Of a stretch of DNA of 64,000 nt, positions 8,012-17,979 are shown in pieces. The first letter of the stretch is position 1. Every line of letters starts with the position of its first letter. A program made the position numbers and the translations under genes. The stretch spans positions 1 through 64,000 of the forward strand of contig CALOCZ010000014.1 in assembly GCA_942491935.1 (NCBI GenBank), in the 5' to 3' direction. Under the pieces are notes generated by a model that saw only the letters and a list, made by a program, of their open reading frames with translations, ran no database searches and had not been told where the DNA came from. This DNA is from JAGTVG01 sp942491935. Its GTDB lineage: Bacteria; Bacteroidota; Bacteroidia; Cytophagales; Cyclobacteriaceae.

Positions 8012-9676
8012 ATGAATAATAAACTGTTACTTCTGTTGATACCTGTTCTTTTGGGCTGTGGTGGAAACCAGGATAATTTAAAAAAACAAACTTCAACTAT
8101 TCACGTGACCAACCAGGTTACCAATGAAAAATATGGTGGCATTGGATTTCACGTTATTTTTCATACGCGTAAACCTACCCAGTGGCGCTATGAACAAGTA
8201 TTTGCCAAGAGATGGCGGGAATTGAATCCTTCTTTCGCCAGGGTAACGGACAGTCCAAGATGGGGCAAAAAGGAACTCGATGAAACCTTCAAATATCTGG
8301 AGGTAATGAAAAATACTAATACCGAGATTTATTTAACTTCATTTGGTGTCTCATCCATCAATGAATATAAAAATGAATTGGATTATGTAAAAAAGGAGGT
8401 GGATAACATTGAATACCTAATACAAAACAAAGGATTTGATAACATCAATTACTATTGTATGACCAATGAGTTATCGGTGGATGAATGGGCCTCCATGGTG
8501 AAGAATAAAGAATTGGACCGTTTTAAAAGGATACATCAGTTGTTTTATGATGAATTTGGGAGCAGGGATCTTGATGTCAAATTACTGGCTACAGACGCTT
8601 CCCCTTTCCAGTATTGGCATACCATTGAATGGGCAGCAGAAAACATGGATGAGATCACAGGTGTATACGGAGGCCACCACTACATCAACAGTTATGACCT
8701 TGATGACCTTTCATTTTATGATTTTTTCCTCGACAAAATGAAATGGGGTGCAAACCTGGCCAAAAGTAAAAATAAAAAATTCATTATGGGTGAATTTGGG
8801 CCAAAGCAGGGATCATTTTTCATGGATTCTGTCTTTTATGATGGTTTGATCTATAATAATACACCTTTGGAACCCTATGTTGGAATTCAAATTGCAGAGG
8901 CGATTATGGCACAAATCAATGGGGGGATCTATGCGAGCAGTTACTGGACATTTTGCGACATCCCCGGCATTCCCCCAAGCCGTGAGTTTGGTTACCGCGT
9001 TAATAAATGGGGAGTATTCAAATGGTATTTTGATGATCATAACACAAGACCAACTTATTATGCCCTGGGGTTATTGACCCGGTTTTTCAGGGGTCCGGCT
9101 GAAGTTTACAATGTGAATTCAACTGACACCCTTCTCCGTGTAAGTGCCATTAAAAACCTGGAAAACGGATCGCATTCCATCGCAGTCATCAACAGGCATC
9201 GTAAATCGCAACCATTTGAACTTTCATTTGAGGATCAGCTTACAGACAAAGATTTCAGGAAATATGTATACGATCCCGAAAATGTTCCATTCAATTATTT
9301 TGGAGACATGCAGGGTTATAGTAAAAAAATATCTTTAAGTGATAAGCATTTCACTGATAGTGTTCCGGCATATTCACTTGTAGTATATACTACCAATTAC
9401 GATGAGGAAGCTCCGGCCAAAGTAGAAGGCTTACAGGTAACCAAGCGGGAAGTTGATAAGCGCGAAGCAAATGTACTGTCCTGGAATGCCAATATGGAAA
9501 ATGATTTTTGCTATTACCGCATATACAGATCACTAAATGAAGAGGTAGAACTCGTTCCCTGGAACCAGATCGCTTCAACGATTAGCACTGAGCATGCCGA
9601 CAAGCGAATTCGAAACCTGCCGCAATATTTTTATAAAGTGGTTGCGGTAGATAAATCAGGGAATTGCAGTAATTGA
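8012..9676 (+). CDS. Clan GH-A-type glycosidase lipoprotein
   Basis: A 554-residue lipoprotein (signal MNNKLLLLLIPVLLGCGGN, lipobox LLGC) with a TIM-barrel glycosidase look. CMTNEL around residue 153 fits the acid/base Glu after strand 4, and FIMGEFGPKQGS around 260 fits the nucleophile Glu after strand 7. GGHHYINSYDL and YWTFCDIPG are further barrel elements. A beta-sandwich part follows (about 355-465), then an FN3-like region (EEAPAKVEGLQV to YFYKVVAVDKSGNCSN). It shows GH39/GH5-like features, but I cannot fix the family. The stop TGA at 9674 is followed in the same frame by 17 more plausible codons (DGLNARDLRNYKEDLFEL, then TAA at about 9730), so the protein may be shortened by a point change. 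It likely acts on plant or algal polysaccharide. Confidence 0.7.
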   Translation: MNNKLLLLLIPVLLGCGGNQDNLKKQTSTIHVTNQVTNEKYGGIGFHVIFHTRKPTQWRYEQVFAKRWRELNPSFARVTDSPRWGKKELDETFKYLEVMKNTNTEIYLTSFGVSSINEYKNELDYVKKEVDNIEYLIQNKGFDNINYYCMTNELSVDEWASMVKNKELDRFKRIHQLFYDEFGSRDLDVKLLATDASPFQYWHTIEWAAENMDEITGVYGGHHYINSYDLDDLSFYDFFLDKMKWGANLAKSKNKKFIMGEFGPKQGSFFMDSVFYDGLIYNNTPLEPYVGIQIAEAIMAQINGGIYASSYWTFCDIPGIPPSREFGYRVNKWGVFKWYFDDHNTRPTYYALGLLTRFFRGPAEVYNVNSTDTLLRVSAIKNLENGSHSIAVINRHRKSQPFELSFEDQLTDKDFRKYVYDPENVPFNYFGDMQGYSKKISLSDKHFTDSVPAYSLVVYTTNYDEEAPAKVEGLQVTKREVDKREANVLSWNANMENDFCYYRIYRSLNEEVELVPWNQIASTISTEHADKRIRNLPQYFYKVVAVDKSGNCSN

Positions 9677-9838
9677 GATGGACTGAATGCAAGGGATTTA
9701 CGAAATTACAAAGAAGATTTATTTGAACTATAATAATGCAGATCATGAACTTCTCCTGGGTTCAATCCGAGGTGGTCAACGGACAATCAGCAAGATAAGA
9801 ACTAAATGTAAATTGAAAATTAGAATAAATATCATACT

Positions 9839-11197
9839 ATGAAAAAACAGAATCTTCCAGAGTCACCCGACGAAAATTTATTAAGAATTCAGGACTACAA
9901 GTGGCAGGCACAGCTATTGCCCTCAAATTTGCCTACGATCATCACGGCCCATGCGGCGCCTGACCAGCAAATCAATATAGGACTGATTGGATGCGGGGGC
10001 AGGGGAACCGGCGCAGCGCTGGATGCAGTCCATGCTGCTACAAACAGCATATATCCCGATTCGGGCTATCATACTGAAAATGCAATTGATGGTGCCAAAG
10101 CGACACAAACGAATGTAAAAATCGTAGCTATGGCTGATGCCCTGGAGGACCGGTTAAAATCCAGCCGTCAACAGTTTCAAAAAGTGGGTATGGAAATTAA
10201 GGATGAAAACTGCTTTATCGGTTTCGATGCGTATAAAAAACTACTGGAGATTCCTGATATCAACTACGTGATACTGGCGACACCACCTCATTTTCGTCCG
10301 GTACATTTAAGAGCTGCTGTTGAAGCAGGGAAAAATGTATTTATTGAAAAACCAGCAGCTGTTGACACAAATGGTGTTCATTCCATCATAGATTCCGGTG
10401 AAATCGCTAAAAAGAAGGGATTAGCTATTGGAGCTGGTACGCAGCGCAGGAAAGATAATTCTTTTAAAGAAGTTGTAAAACGAATCCATGAAGGTGAAAT
10501 AGGCGATGTCCGGTCAGGAGTTACACGCTGGTTGATCGGCGAGCTATGGTATCTGGAGCCAAAGGCTGAGTGGTCAGATATGGAAAACCAGCTAAGAAAC
10601 TGGATGTATTATGAATGGCTATCAGGAGATATCTTCGTTGAACAATTCATACATTCTATAGATCTGATGAACTGGGTATGCCAGTCAACACCAACCAAAG
10701 CTATAGGTCTGGGGGGAAGACAAGTCCGTACAGGAAGTACATTCGGCAATGCTTACGATCATTATTCCGTACAATATGAATACCCAGATGACATAACCAT
10801 TTTTTGTCTTGACCGACAGATCAATGGATGTGCTAATTATATAGACGATGTGTTTATTGGTGCCAAAGGTCGTGGAAATTTTTCATACCAACATACAGGC
10901 ATTACGCTTAAAGATGGTCAAGACTGGCGTTATAGAGGAGATAAGAACAATGCCTACCAGACAGAACATGATGATCTGATCCACAGCATCCGGATAGGGG
11001 AACCTATCAATGAGGCGAAACAGGTGGCTGAATCAACAATGACCGCCATCATGGGCAGGGAAGCAGCTTATAGTGGCAAAGAAATAACCTGGGATATGGC
11101 AATGAATTCCAAACAGGATTTTACCCTGGATAAGTATGAATTCGGAGACCTGCCGGTTGCTCCTGTACCAATGCCGGGAAAATATAAATTTGAGTAG
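9839..11197 (+). CDS. Gfo/Idh/MocA-family oxidoreductase with a hidden Tat signal
   Basis: A NAD(P)-dependent sugar or inositol dehydrogenase-like protein of about 450 residues. The Rossmann start is INIGLIGCGGRGTG; EKPAAVD follows, and the C-terminal domain (about 190-420) has the family's open-sheet fold. The annotated N-terminus looks wrong. In the +1 frame, bases 9869-9938 encode RRKFIKNSGLQVAGTAIALK, a classic twin-arginine signal, and the frame returns at LPTIITAHAAPDQQ. One missing C in CCC (9868-9870) and one extra T in TTT (near 9929) explain this. The real protein is therefore probably Tat-exported to the periplasm, as in many Bacteroidota paralogues. It sits between a glycosidase and another oxidoreductase, which supports sugar oxidation. 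Substrate unknown. Confidence 0.85.
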   Translation: MKKQNLPESPDENLLRIQDYKWQAQLLPSNLPTIITAHAAPDQQINIGLIGCGGRGTGAALDAVHAATNSIYPDSGYHTENAIDGAKATQTNVKIVAMADALEDRLKSSRQQFQKVGMEIKDENCFIGFDAYKKLLEIPDINYVILATPPHFRPVHLRAAVEAGKNVFIEKPAAVDTNGVHSIIDSGEIAKKKGLAIGAGTQRRKDNSFKEVVKRIHEGEIGDVRSGVTRWLIGELWYLEPKAEWSDMENQLRNWMYYEWLSGDIFVEQFIHSIDLMNWVCQSTPTKAIGLGGRQVRTGSTFGNAYDHYSVQYEYPDDITIFCLDRQINGCANYIDDVFIGAKGRGNFSYQHTGITLKDGQDWRYRGDKNNAYQTEHDDLIHSIRIGEPINEAKQVAESTMTAIMGREAAYSGKEITWDMAMNSKQDFTLDKYEFGDLPVAPVPMPGKYKFE

Positions 11198-11387
11198 GTT
11201 CTAATACCGGAAATGAGCCGCATATATTAAATCCGATCATTACCTTCAATAATCGGATTATAGGCTATATATTAAACTCAAAACAATACTCAAATTAATA
11301 TAGAACAGTCATTTTTAGGGGCGTAGAAATAAATTTATTAGATTGTTACAACAAATCATTTTTTCAATTCTGTAATATTTTTAACAT

Positions 11388-12470
11388 ATGGAAATCACTG
11401 GTATTGGAATAATAGGGTGTGGAATCTGGGGAGCGATTCATGCACAAACCTTCTCATCTTCTCCATTTACTCAAATTGTATCTGTTTGCGATCAGGATAA
11501 GGACAGGGCTGAGCAATTCTCCCGGAAATATGATGCCAAAGGCTTCACCACAAACTATAAAGAAATTCTTTCCAATCCAAAGATATCAGCAGTATCTATA
11601 GCTACCCCTGATCATACCCATACTCAGATCGTAATGGATGCACTTAATGCAGGAAAACATGTACTTGTTGAAAAACCCCTGGCCACTACCGTCGATGAAT
11701 GTAAACAAATTCTGGCTGCACGGGATGCTTCCGGCACCATTTTGATGGTGGATTTCCATAATCATTGGAACATACCTTTTATGCAGGTAAAAAAAATGGT
11801 TGAAACCGGAGAATTGGGAGATTTACAAATGATAAATGTCAGACTGAATGATACCATTTACGTACCCACTAAAATGTTGAGTTGGGCTTCGAAATCCTCA
11901 CCTGCCCATTTTCTGGGTAGCCATGTAGTTGATCTGATTCGATGGATAACTGGTGATGAAATTATAAGAGTGTATTCAGTTAGCCGATCTGTAGTACTCA
12001 GGGAAAAAGGTATAGATACACCAGATTTTTATCAAACAATTCTTGAACTATCTGGTGGTGCTACTGCTTATGTGGAGAACTGCTGGATAGTAGCTGAAAA
12101 TTCGCCTAATGTCTTTGAGTTTAAAGGAGATTTTATAGGATCCAAAGGTAGCACTTTTGTAAATATAAGCCACCACCGTATGATTGAAAAATATACGGAA
12201 GAAGGAGCTGGCTTCCCTGATGTTACGGGTGTTGTTGACAGGTATGGAAAAGCCCTCGGGTTGTGTACTGCATCCATAGAACATTTCATAGATTGTGTCC
12301 AGCACAATACGAAACCAATGGTTTCTGGTGAAGATGGATTGATTGCCACTCAGGTGGTACAGGCCATGGAAGAATCTGCAAGAACAGGCCTTCCCATTAA
12401 TCTCCAACCCGCAATTGATTACAGAGGCAGGATGCTGCAAGTATATCTGGATTCATTGATTGGGCCTTAA
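11388..12470 (+). CDS. Gfo/Idh/MocA-family oxidoreductase, cytoplasmic
   Basis: A second member of the family, 360 residues, without a signal peptide. The N-terminal Rossmann fold begins ITGIGIIGCGIWGAIHA. SIATPDHTH and VEKPLATT are the usual cofactor and active-site loops, with the catalytic Lys in EKP. The C-terminal domain contains GSHVVDLIRWITGDE, which includes the conserved His/Asp segment. The length is normal. It overlaps the beginning of the following sodium:solute symporter by about 16 bases, which suggests translational coupling and a shared sugar substrate taken up by that transporter. Likely oxidises or epimerises a sugar or its acid; the substrate cannot be read from sequence. 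Confidence 0.88.
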   Translation: MEITGIGIIGCGIWGAIHAQTFSSSPFTQIVSVCDQDKDRAEQFSRKYDAKGFTTNYKEILSNPKISAVSIATPDHTHTQIVMDALNAGKHVLVEKPLATTVDECKQILAARDASGTILMVDFHNHWNIPFMQVKKMVETGELGDLQMINVRLNDTIYVPTKMLSWASKSSPAHFLGSHVVDLIRWITGDEIIRVYSVSRSVVLREKGIDTPDFYQTILELSGGATAYVENCWIVAENSPNVFEFKGDFIGSKGSTFVNISHHRMIEKYTEEGAGFPDVTGVVDRYGKALGLCTASIEHFIDCVQHNTKPMVSGEDGLIATQVVQAMEESARTGLPINLQPAIDYRGRMLQVYLDSLIGP

Positions 12471-13871
12471 TCATTGGATTTCTGATCCTCAGTTTATCAA
12501 TTGGTCTGTTTGCCAGAAAACAAATTATCAATGTTGATGATTTTCTCCTGGTAGGAAGAAGGTTACGATCATTCCGTGGAATCGCCACCCTGGCCAGTAC
12601 AGAAATGGGACTGGTAACCATTATATACTTTTCGGAAGAAGCATATTCTAATGGCTTCGTGGCAATAATTGCAGGGATCATTGCAGCACTTACCATGTGG
12701 GTAATTGGCAAAACCGGATTTGTAATCAAACATCTTAGATCATTGGGTATTAGAACAGTACCTGAATATTTTCAAATTCGCTTCCGGCCAGGTGTAAGAT
12801 GGATTGCGGGTGTATTAATTTTTCTTACAGGTATTCTGAACCTGGGCATCTTTCTGCAAGTGGAAGGAAAGTTTTTATCCATTGCCATGGGATTTCCGGC
12901 TCATACCCTACCTGTAATTATGGGAATTATTTTAGTTATTGTTGTGTCTTACACAATGCTTGGCGGAATGTATTCCGTTGTAATCACAGATGTATTCCAA
13001 TTTATTATTTTGCTGGCTGGCATTGTAATGATAACCTATTATTCATTGGTTCATGCTGGTGGAATTAAAGGAAATGGTGACAACTGTACAGGTTCATTAC
13101 AGTGATGCCGGATTTAACTTAAGGGATGCTCCAAGGTATGGTTTATTGTTCATTTTCTGGACAGCGCTTTATTATACCAGCGGATGGTCTTCCTGGCAGC
13201 CGGTGGTTCAGCGGGTATTCAGCATGAAGGATGTGGCAACCGCTATGAAACTTTACCGGATCAGTAGCATATTTATGTTTTTCCGGGCCTGTTTACCCAT
13301 GCTGTGGGGTATTGCAGCCCTCGCCGTTATTGGCTTGATCCCTGAAACTCAAACCGCTCTCCCTCAAATGTTGATTCGCATTATACCCGCAGGAATGATG
13401 GGTTTTATTATGATCGGCTTCCTTTCGGCATCTATGTCAACCTATGACAGCTATTTATTGTCCTTCAGTGCCATATTGACCCAGGACATTGTGGCGCCTT
13501 TGCTTAAGAGGCAGATTGATGGTAAAAAACGTATGTTCTTCATTCGAATAGGTATCATTGTTATCGGATTTTTTATTTATTTCTGGGGGATTTACTACGA
13601 ATTTACAGAAACTGTTTTTCGATATATTGCATTAACAGGATCACTTGCATTTGCAGGTACACTCACAGGTCTGGTTGGCGGTATATACTGGAAGAAAGCC
13701 AGTACAACCGGAGCATATCTTGCCTTTATTGCCAGTGCGATCCCACCAATTGTTTCACTGTTTGTACAGGAAATAAGTCCAACCAATGCGGGACTACTAA
13801 GTTTTGTGCTGGCACCAATAAGTATGATAATAGGGTCCCTCCTTTTCCCGGATGGTAAAATTGCGTCCTGA
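12455..13871 (+). CDS. Sodium:solute symporter (SSS family), frameshifted
   Basis: A transporter of the SSS/SGLT family. The N-terminal helix reads IDWALIIGFLILSLSIGLFARK, followed by the family motif DDFLLVGRR; many further helices follow. The frame changes near 13070: HAGGIKG continues as MVTTVQVHYSDAGFNLRDAPRYG if one A of GGAAATGG is removed. Mid-protein motifs include SGWSSWQPVVQRVFSMKD and GFLSASMSTYDSYLLS. No ATG, GTG or TTG is in frame with the first helix: an in-frame TGA precedes it, and the first possible initiator is ATT at 12455. A second base slip near the start is therefore likely. It overlaps the oxidoreductase upstream. Probably imports a sugar or sugar acid with sodium. Confidence 0.8.
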
Positions 13872-14311
13872 CAGCAGGGACAATCAAATGAACATCTTAT
13901 CTGATTTGAAGAATACTACCCGGATTTAGAATGCATGATGATTATCAATGAGTTATACAATTAGGGTAGGCGCTTGAGTAGGTTAAAGACCAAATTTATG
14001 ATGCCAAAAAGATCGCTTATATAAAATGTTTTTGGGTAAAACATTTGAAGGCCTGAGATTCAGACCTAATTTTAGTGGTTAATGTATTAGATCTCAGCTG
14101 GTTAGAGGCTTCCTATACCTCAATCATAATTTTGCAGAGTAACAAACAACTAATATTGAATAGAAAATACTTCTATTTGGATTTGCGGCATTTATTCAAA
14201 CAATAAGTTCAGCCGCTGATCCCCAATTTATTTTATTAATTGGATTATTTGAAAATATTGTGACTAAGAGGATGAAAATCAAACAGCCTGAACGTTAATT
14301 GCCTGCTAAAT
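13872..14311. other. Intergenic region, no supported gene
   Basis: Between the symporter (plus) and a lipoprotein gene (minus), so it should contain terminators of converging transcripts; I see no strong stem with a T-tract. A short open stretch without a start near 14170-14298 (GFAAFIQTISSAADPQF and following) has protein-like composition but no recognisable family and may be chance. Confidence 0.3.
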
Positions 14312-15436
14312 TCATAAAGGTTTTCTCGTGTAAATCCTGGCATCACTTGTGAAATCATCTACCTCGACTGGCTTTAGGTCATAAAATGGTTCTATTTTCA
14401 GGGTTTCTTCATCTAGCATTTGCAATAGGTATGTGCCCCTGGTATGAGATTCACTATTATCATCTAAATCACTTATATCCCGGAGAACAAACGTGGAATC
14501 AGTTGGCTGAAGCCAGTCAGCAAAGAAAAATACTTCATACTTAATTATACCACTTTCAGGTCCTATAGTTTCTGGTTTTGGTTCATTGCCTAGAACAGCA
14601 TAGGTACCAGACACTCCAAGATCATAATTGGCATACCCATCACACAAAGCAATACGGGACGGATGCATACTTTTATAAGCAATTCCTAAATGCTGGGCGT
14701 GTACATCCTCATAATCGCCTGTGTAATACCAGATACCTATCATCTTGCCGGCTACATCATAATCCACCTTTCCCCAGCGAGGTTCTTCTTCACGAATACA
14801 CAAATCAAGAATAGCACTACGAAGCGGTTCCCTGTAATACTCAGTAAGGTCAGCTGAGTATCGATTTTCCGGACCAAGTACTTCCGGATATAAATAATTT
14901 AGCTCTTGAGAATTATCCATAAGTAGAATATCCAAAGCACTATAACTAAAAGTCCAGGCAATGGTATCCCCTGCAGATATTGGAATAGTTAAAAAATTAT
15001 CACTTCGCTCGTTTAACGGTGGCATTTGCGCAGATATTTTCTCCGACAGTTCACCTACATGACCATATCTGACGCTAAGTGTGGTACTGTATTTGATGAC
15101 CAATATATGTTCTGCCAAAGGCCCCAAAGGGGTATCAGTATAATATTTTCCAGCCCCTATGATTTGCCCATCCGCCATTGCGTAGATGGGAGTAGTTGTG
15201 GGATACAATCCAAAATGTTTAGGCATTGCGCCGCCGTGGGGTTTAGGGATTACGTCAACAAAACCTCTTGGTGCAAACATAGATGTGCCTTCCAATCCAA
15301 CGGGAGGATAGGTAAAATAGATCTTGCCTTCTGGATATGGATAGTCATCGAAATACGGATCAACATCCATTTTATTTTCTCCGCAACCAAAAAAAAGTAT
15401 TACCAACCCAATTGAAACGATATAATAAAATCTCAT
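14312..15436 (-). CDS. Exported lipoprotein with an M23-peptidase-like core
   Basis: A lipoprotein of about 374 residues. The start at 15436 is chosen because MRFYYIVSIGLVILFFGCGEN then forms a clean signal with a lipobox (FFGC). The middle part (about 85-150) resembles the lysostaphin/M23 fold: PIYAMADGQIIGAGKY, then HILVIKYSTTLSVRYGHVGELS. M23 enzymes use H-x-H and H-x(3)-D motifs to bind zinc; here the GHVGELS position is kept but the other zinc ligands are not clear, so catalytic activity is doubtful. The rest (about 220-374) is unassigned. It stands alone on the minus strand between sugar genes. Function unknown; possibly a binding or degenerate peptidase protein. Confidence 0.5.
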   Translation of the reverse strand: MRFYYIVSIGLVILFFGCGENKMDVDPYFDDYPYPEGKIYFTYPPVGLEGTSMFAPRGFVDVIPKPHGGAMPKHFGLYPTTTPIYAMADGQIIGAGKYYTDTPLGPLAEHILVIKYSTTLSVRYGHVGELSEKISAQMPPLNERSDNFLTIPISAGDTIAWTFSYSALDILLMDNSQELNYLYPEVLGPENRYSADLTEYYREPLRSAILDLCIREEEPRWGKVDYDVAGKMIGIWYYTGDYEDVHAQHLGIAYKSMHPSRIALCDGYANYDLGVSGTYAVLGNEPKPETIGPESGIIKYEVFFFADWLQPTDSTFVLRDISDLDDNSESHTRGTYLLQMLDEETLKIEPFYDLKPVEVDDFTSDARIYTRKPL

Positions 15437-15764
15437 TGCTAAATTTCCCATTCTGATCATTCGTATATTTTATTTTCTGTTGCTAAAGATAATAAAAAGA
15501 TTAGGGATAAGTTTTACTTAACAAATAAGGTAGCGAAATTGCTTTGAGATAAAGCACGTATAAAATGCAATAATTAAATCTTAATATTCACATTCTTAAT
15601 ATCCAATTCTATAATATGATAACCGGCAAAAGAAAGGGCCGGATGCGTTCTTGTTCTTTATTTATATTAAAAAAATAATGATATATAATGTTATTCTTCC
15701 ATTTATTCAAGCTGAAACGAAAACAATCCCAAATTCGTTTTATACTTATATAGCTTTGACAACA
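15437..15764. other. AT-rich divergent spacer
   Basis: Separates the lipoprotein gene (minus) from a small membrane protein gene (plus) and must contain both promoters. No repeat, RNA gene or reliable promoter motif stands out. Confidence 0.3.
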
Positions 15765-16041
15765 TGAAAGTAAAAAACGTTAAAAATTCAATTCTTATCC
15801 TTTTTTTCCTATTAGGAATTATATTTCCAGTGGGAGGTTCAGTATCAGTCTTTGGCTATATAATTGCCTTATTGGATCGCTTATAGTTGGAATGTGTTAT
15901 CCATACCTCGCCCAACTTGATTTCGGATTATATAATTATATTATAGAAAAACCTGAATGGTCTCAACCAATAGACTATAGAAAACCACTATCATTTGCTC
16001 AATTTTTAGGATACTTTTTAATTTTTTTAGTTGGATTCTAG
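15765..16041 (+). pseudogene. Small membrane protein of about 92 residues, frameshifted
   Basis: Starts MKVKNVKNSILILFFLLGIIFPVGG with one hydrophobic helix. The open frame closes after 40 codons, but the next frame carries on at about the same point with IGSLIVGMCYPYLAQLDFG and ends FAQFLGYFLIFLVGF at 16041. Joined, this is a two- or three-helix protein with a short loop holding EKPEWSQPIDYRK. A single base slip near 15840-15870 would restore it. I do not recognise the family. No neighbour suggests a role. Confidence 0.45.
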
Positions 16042-16239
16042 TTGGAGAGTTAGTTGTAAAAACTTTTTCAGTAAAAAAAATGTTGTTCGCAAGTTCAATT
16101 TCCTTTCTATTGCGTCTCAAGCATCAAAACATCAAAAAAAGAAAACAAGCACTTTATCCATCATAATAACTGATAAAGAACATTATTTAATACAAGACCC
16201 ATCGTACCCCCACCACTATACAAACCCATATAGTTATTA

Positions 16240-16430
16240 GATTTGAGTCCTACCAATGTCGATGATTCTCCAATAGATAGTACTCTCCGGAGGTAGTACA
16301 CATTTCTCTATCTTTTATCGAGAACGAATTAATTCCATACATTGACAAGAAGTATCCATCGACAAATTACCGAACCATGGTTGGCCACTCACTCGGAAGT
16401 TTGTCAGCGAAAATAAACTTAAGAATTTGA
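16240..16430 (+). pseudogene. Remnant of an alpha/beta-hydrolase esterase
   Basis: Across two frames this stretch reads DLSPTNVDDSPIDSTL, then SGGSTHFSIF, then ENELIPYIDKKYPSTNYR followed by TMVGHSLGSLSA, after which it falls apart. These are, in order, the motifs of the esterase D/enterochelin-esterase type family (PF00756) around the nucleophile elbow G-H-S-L-G. The upstream and downstream thirds of such a protein are not visible. I infer a decayed gene fragment. It lies directly after the broken small membrane protein and before a convergent glycosidase gene. Confidence 0.6.
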
Positions 16431-16475
16431 AATCGGGAAATATGTAAATACTGTTTCTAATTTCTTCTATTTATT

Positions 16476-17904
16476 TTAAAATTCCAGTTTGAAAACAATT
16501 GATCTTTTGAAGGTTGGCAAAGACATTCTTCCATCATTTATTTCCTGTGTTGACCAGGTGTCAGTCCAGGGATCATATGCCCGGGTATTTTCTATTTCCA
16601 TATCCGGGATATAGTTGGCAAGATCAACCGCAAGGTTCTGCAGTACTTCCGGCTTAATCCCTTTCTCAAATTCTGTCCGCCAATCGTTATTAATATCCTT
16701 ACACCAGGCGATCAGGGTATTATTTCCTTTGAGGGCATAAATCCGTAATCTGTCGTGGGGTATCATAAAGGGTTCGAATCTTTCATTAACCGGATCAATT
16801 CCATCTACAGCCTCAGCAAAACGGTCAAAAAGGTACCATTGATCGAATCTGTCAATAGACTGACGCCACCACCAGGCATTACCTGTTCCGGCAGCACCGG
16901 CAAAAAATGGCGCAAATAACTGATCATGATTAAGAACACCCACAGTATCCAGATCGTAAATCTCCGAATACCCGGTATGCTTAGGCTTTACAGCCCCTGT
17001 TTCTGCCAAAACCACTGGTTTTCCCGTATTAAAGTTCAACATTTCCCGAACCGCTTCAGCAGCTAAGCACATCAGCAGGGCCATGACAAACTTCCCATCT
17101 GGCCCCAAGGTCAAGATAGCGGTGCACCTGGGTTACATCATTGGTCTCAAGCAACATCATCGGCCTGTACATCTCCTCCCGGTACCCTTCATAATCATAG
17201 CTACCAAGGCTTTGAACAGCAAGGTTCTTTGGAAACAGCCTGTGTAATTCAGGTAGCATAATCTTTGTCCAGGTCAGATAATCTCCTTTTACACAGTTGA
17301 CCTCGTTCCACAGCTCCCAGGCGAAAATTTCAGGCCGGTCCCCATACCTTTCCTGATAGAACTTTAGCTTTCTTTTGAATTGTTCATGGCCTTTCTCACT
17401 ATCAATATATTCTTCCATCGACTCGTAATAACCTCCATTCGCAACATTATGAATTATTTTATCAGACCACCTGTTCTTTTCAGCCGGACAATCCCTGAAA
17501 TATTCCAGGCACATTTTCACTTTAATCCCATTTTCATAGCACAATTCCAGAAACCGGTCCAGGATCTTCGCCTTTTCCTCATCATAAACGCCACTTTTCT
17601 CATGCTCTATGTCCCAGAGGGCAAGACCAAGCCACACCCGGCAATAGTTGATTCGATTCTCTGCCATTGTCCGGACCACCTCTTCCAGTTCATCTTCCTC
17701 CGGCGGATTCACCAGGTTAAAGCCGTTGGGAATATATGTCGAACCATTGCTCAATTCAAAATAAGCCGGATTTTCGGTGCTTACCTGAACATAAGCATCC
17801 TTATCATCTATCTTTTCAACTTCCTCTTTCAAGGGCTTACACATCAGCAATGGAAGCAATATGAGGAGTAAACATATTCTGGCAACGGATCTTTTAAAGT
17901 ACAT
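16476..17904 (-). CDS. Clan GH-A (cellulase-like) lipoprotein, one frameshift
   Basis: A glycosidase of about 475 residues once a single base slip is corrected. The signal MYFKRSVARICLLLILLPLLMC ends in a lipobox Cys. FELSNGSTYIPNGFNL opens the barrel; EIFAWELWNEVN carries the acid/base Glu, TQVHRYLDLG follows, and KPVVLAETGAV carries the nucleophile Glu. The C-terminal part (about 360-475) looks like a beta-sandwich. The frame breaks near 17110: LGARWEVCHG against LGPDGKFVMALLM, which is restored by removing one G of a GGGG run. The fold suggests GH5-type mannanase or cellulase activity; the exact family is not certain. It is read toward the esterase remnant; its upstream neighbour on the same strand is the DoxX fusion gene, 75 bases away. 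Confidence 0.72.
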
Positions 17905-17979
17905 TTCTAAAAAATTTAAAATTCGCGTGTTTCTAAATGTGAATTAAAAAAATAAAATCGCCTGGAGGAATATTATGGA

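Noticed and set aside
9674..9676. TGA as selenocysteine or an altered genetic code
   Set aside because: No SECIS-like stem is evident just after it, the residue is not at a redox site, and many other genes here use TGA as a normal stop.
14170..14298. Short coding remnant upstream of the M23-like gene
   Set aside because: No start codon and no recognisable motif; may be chance.
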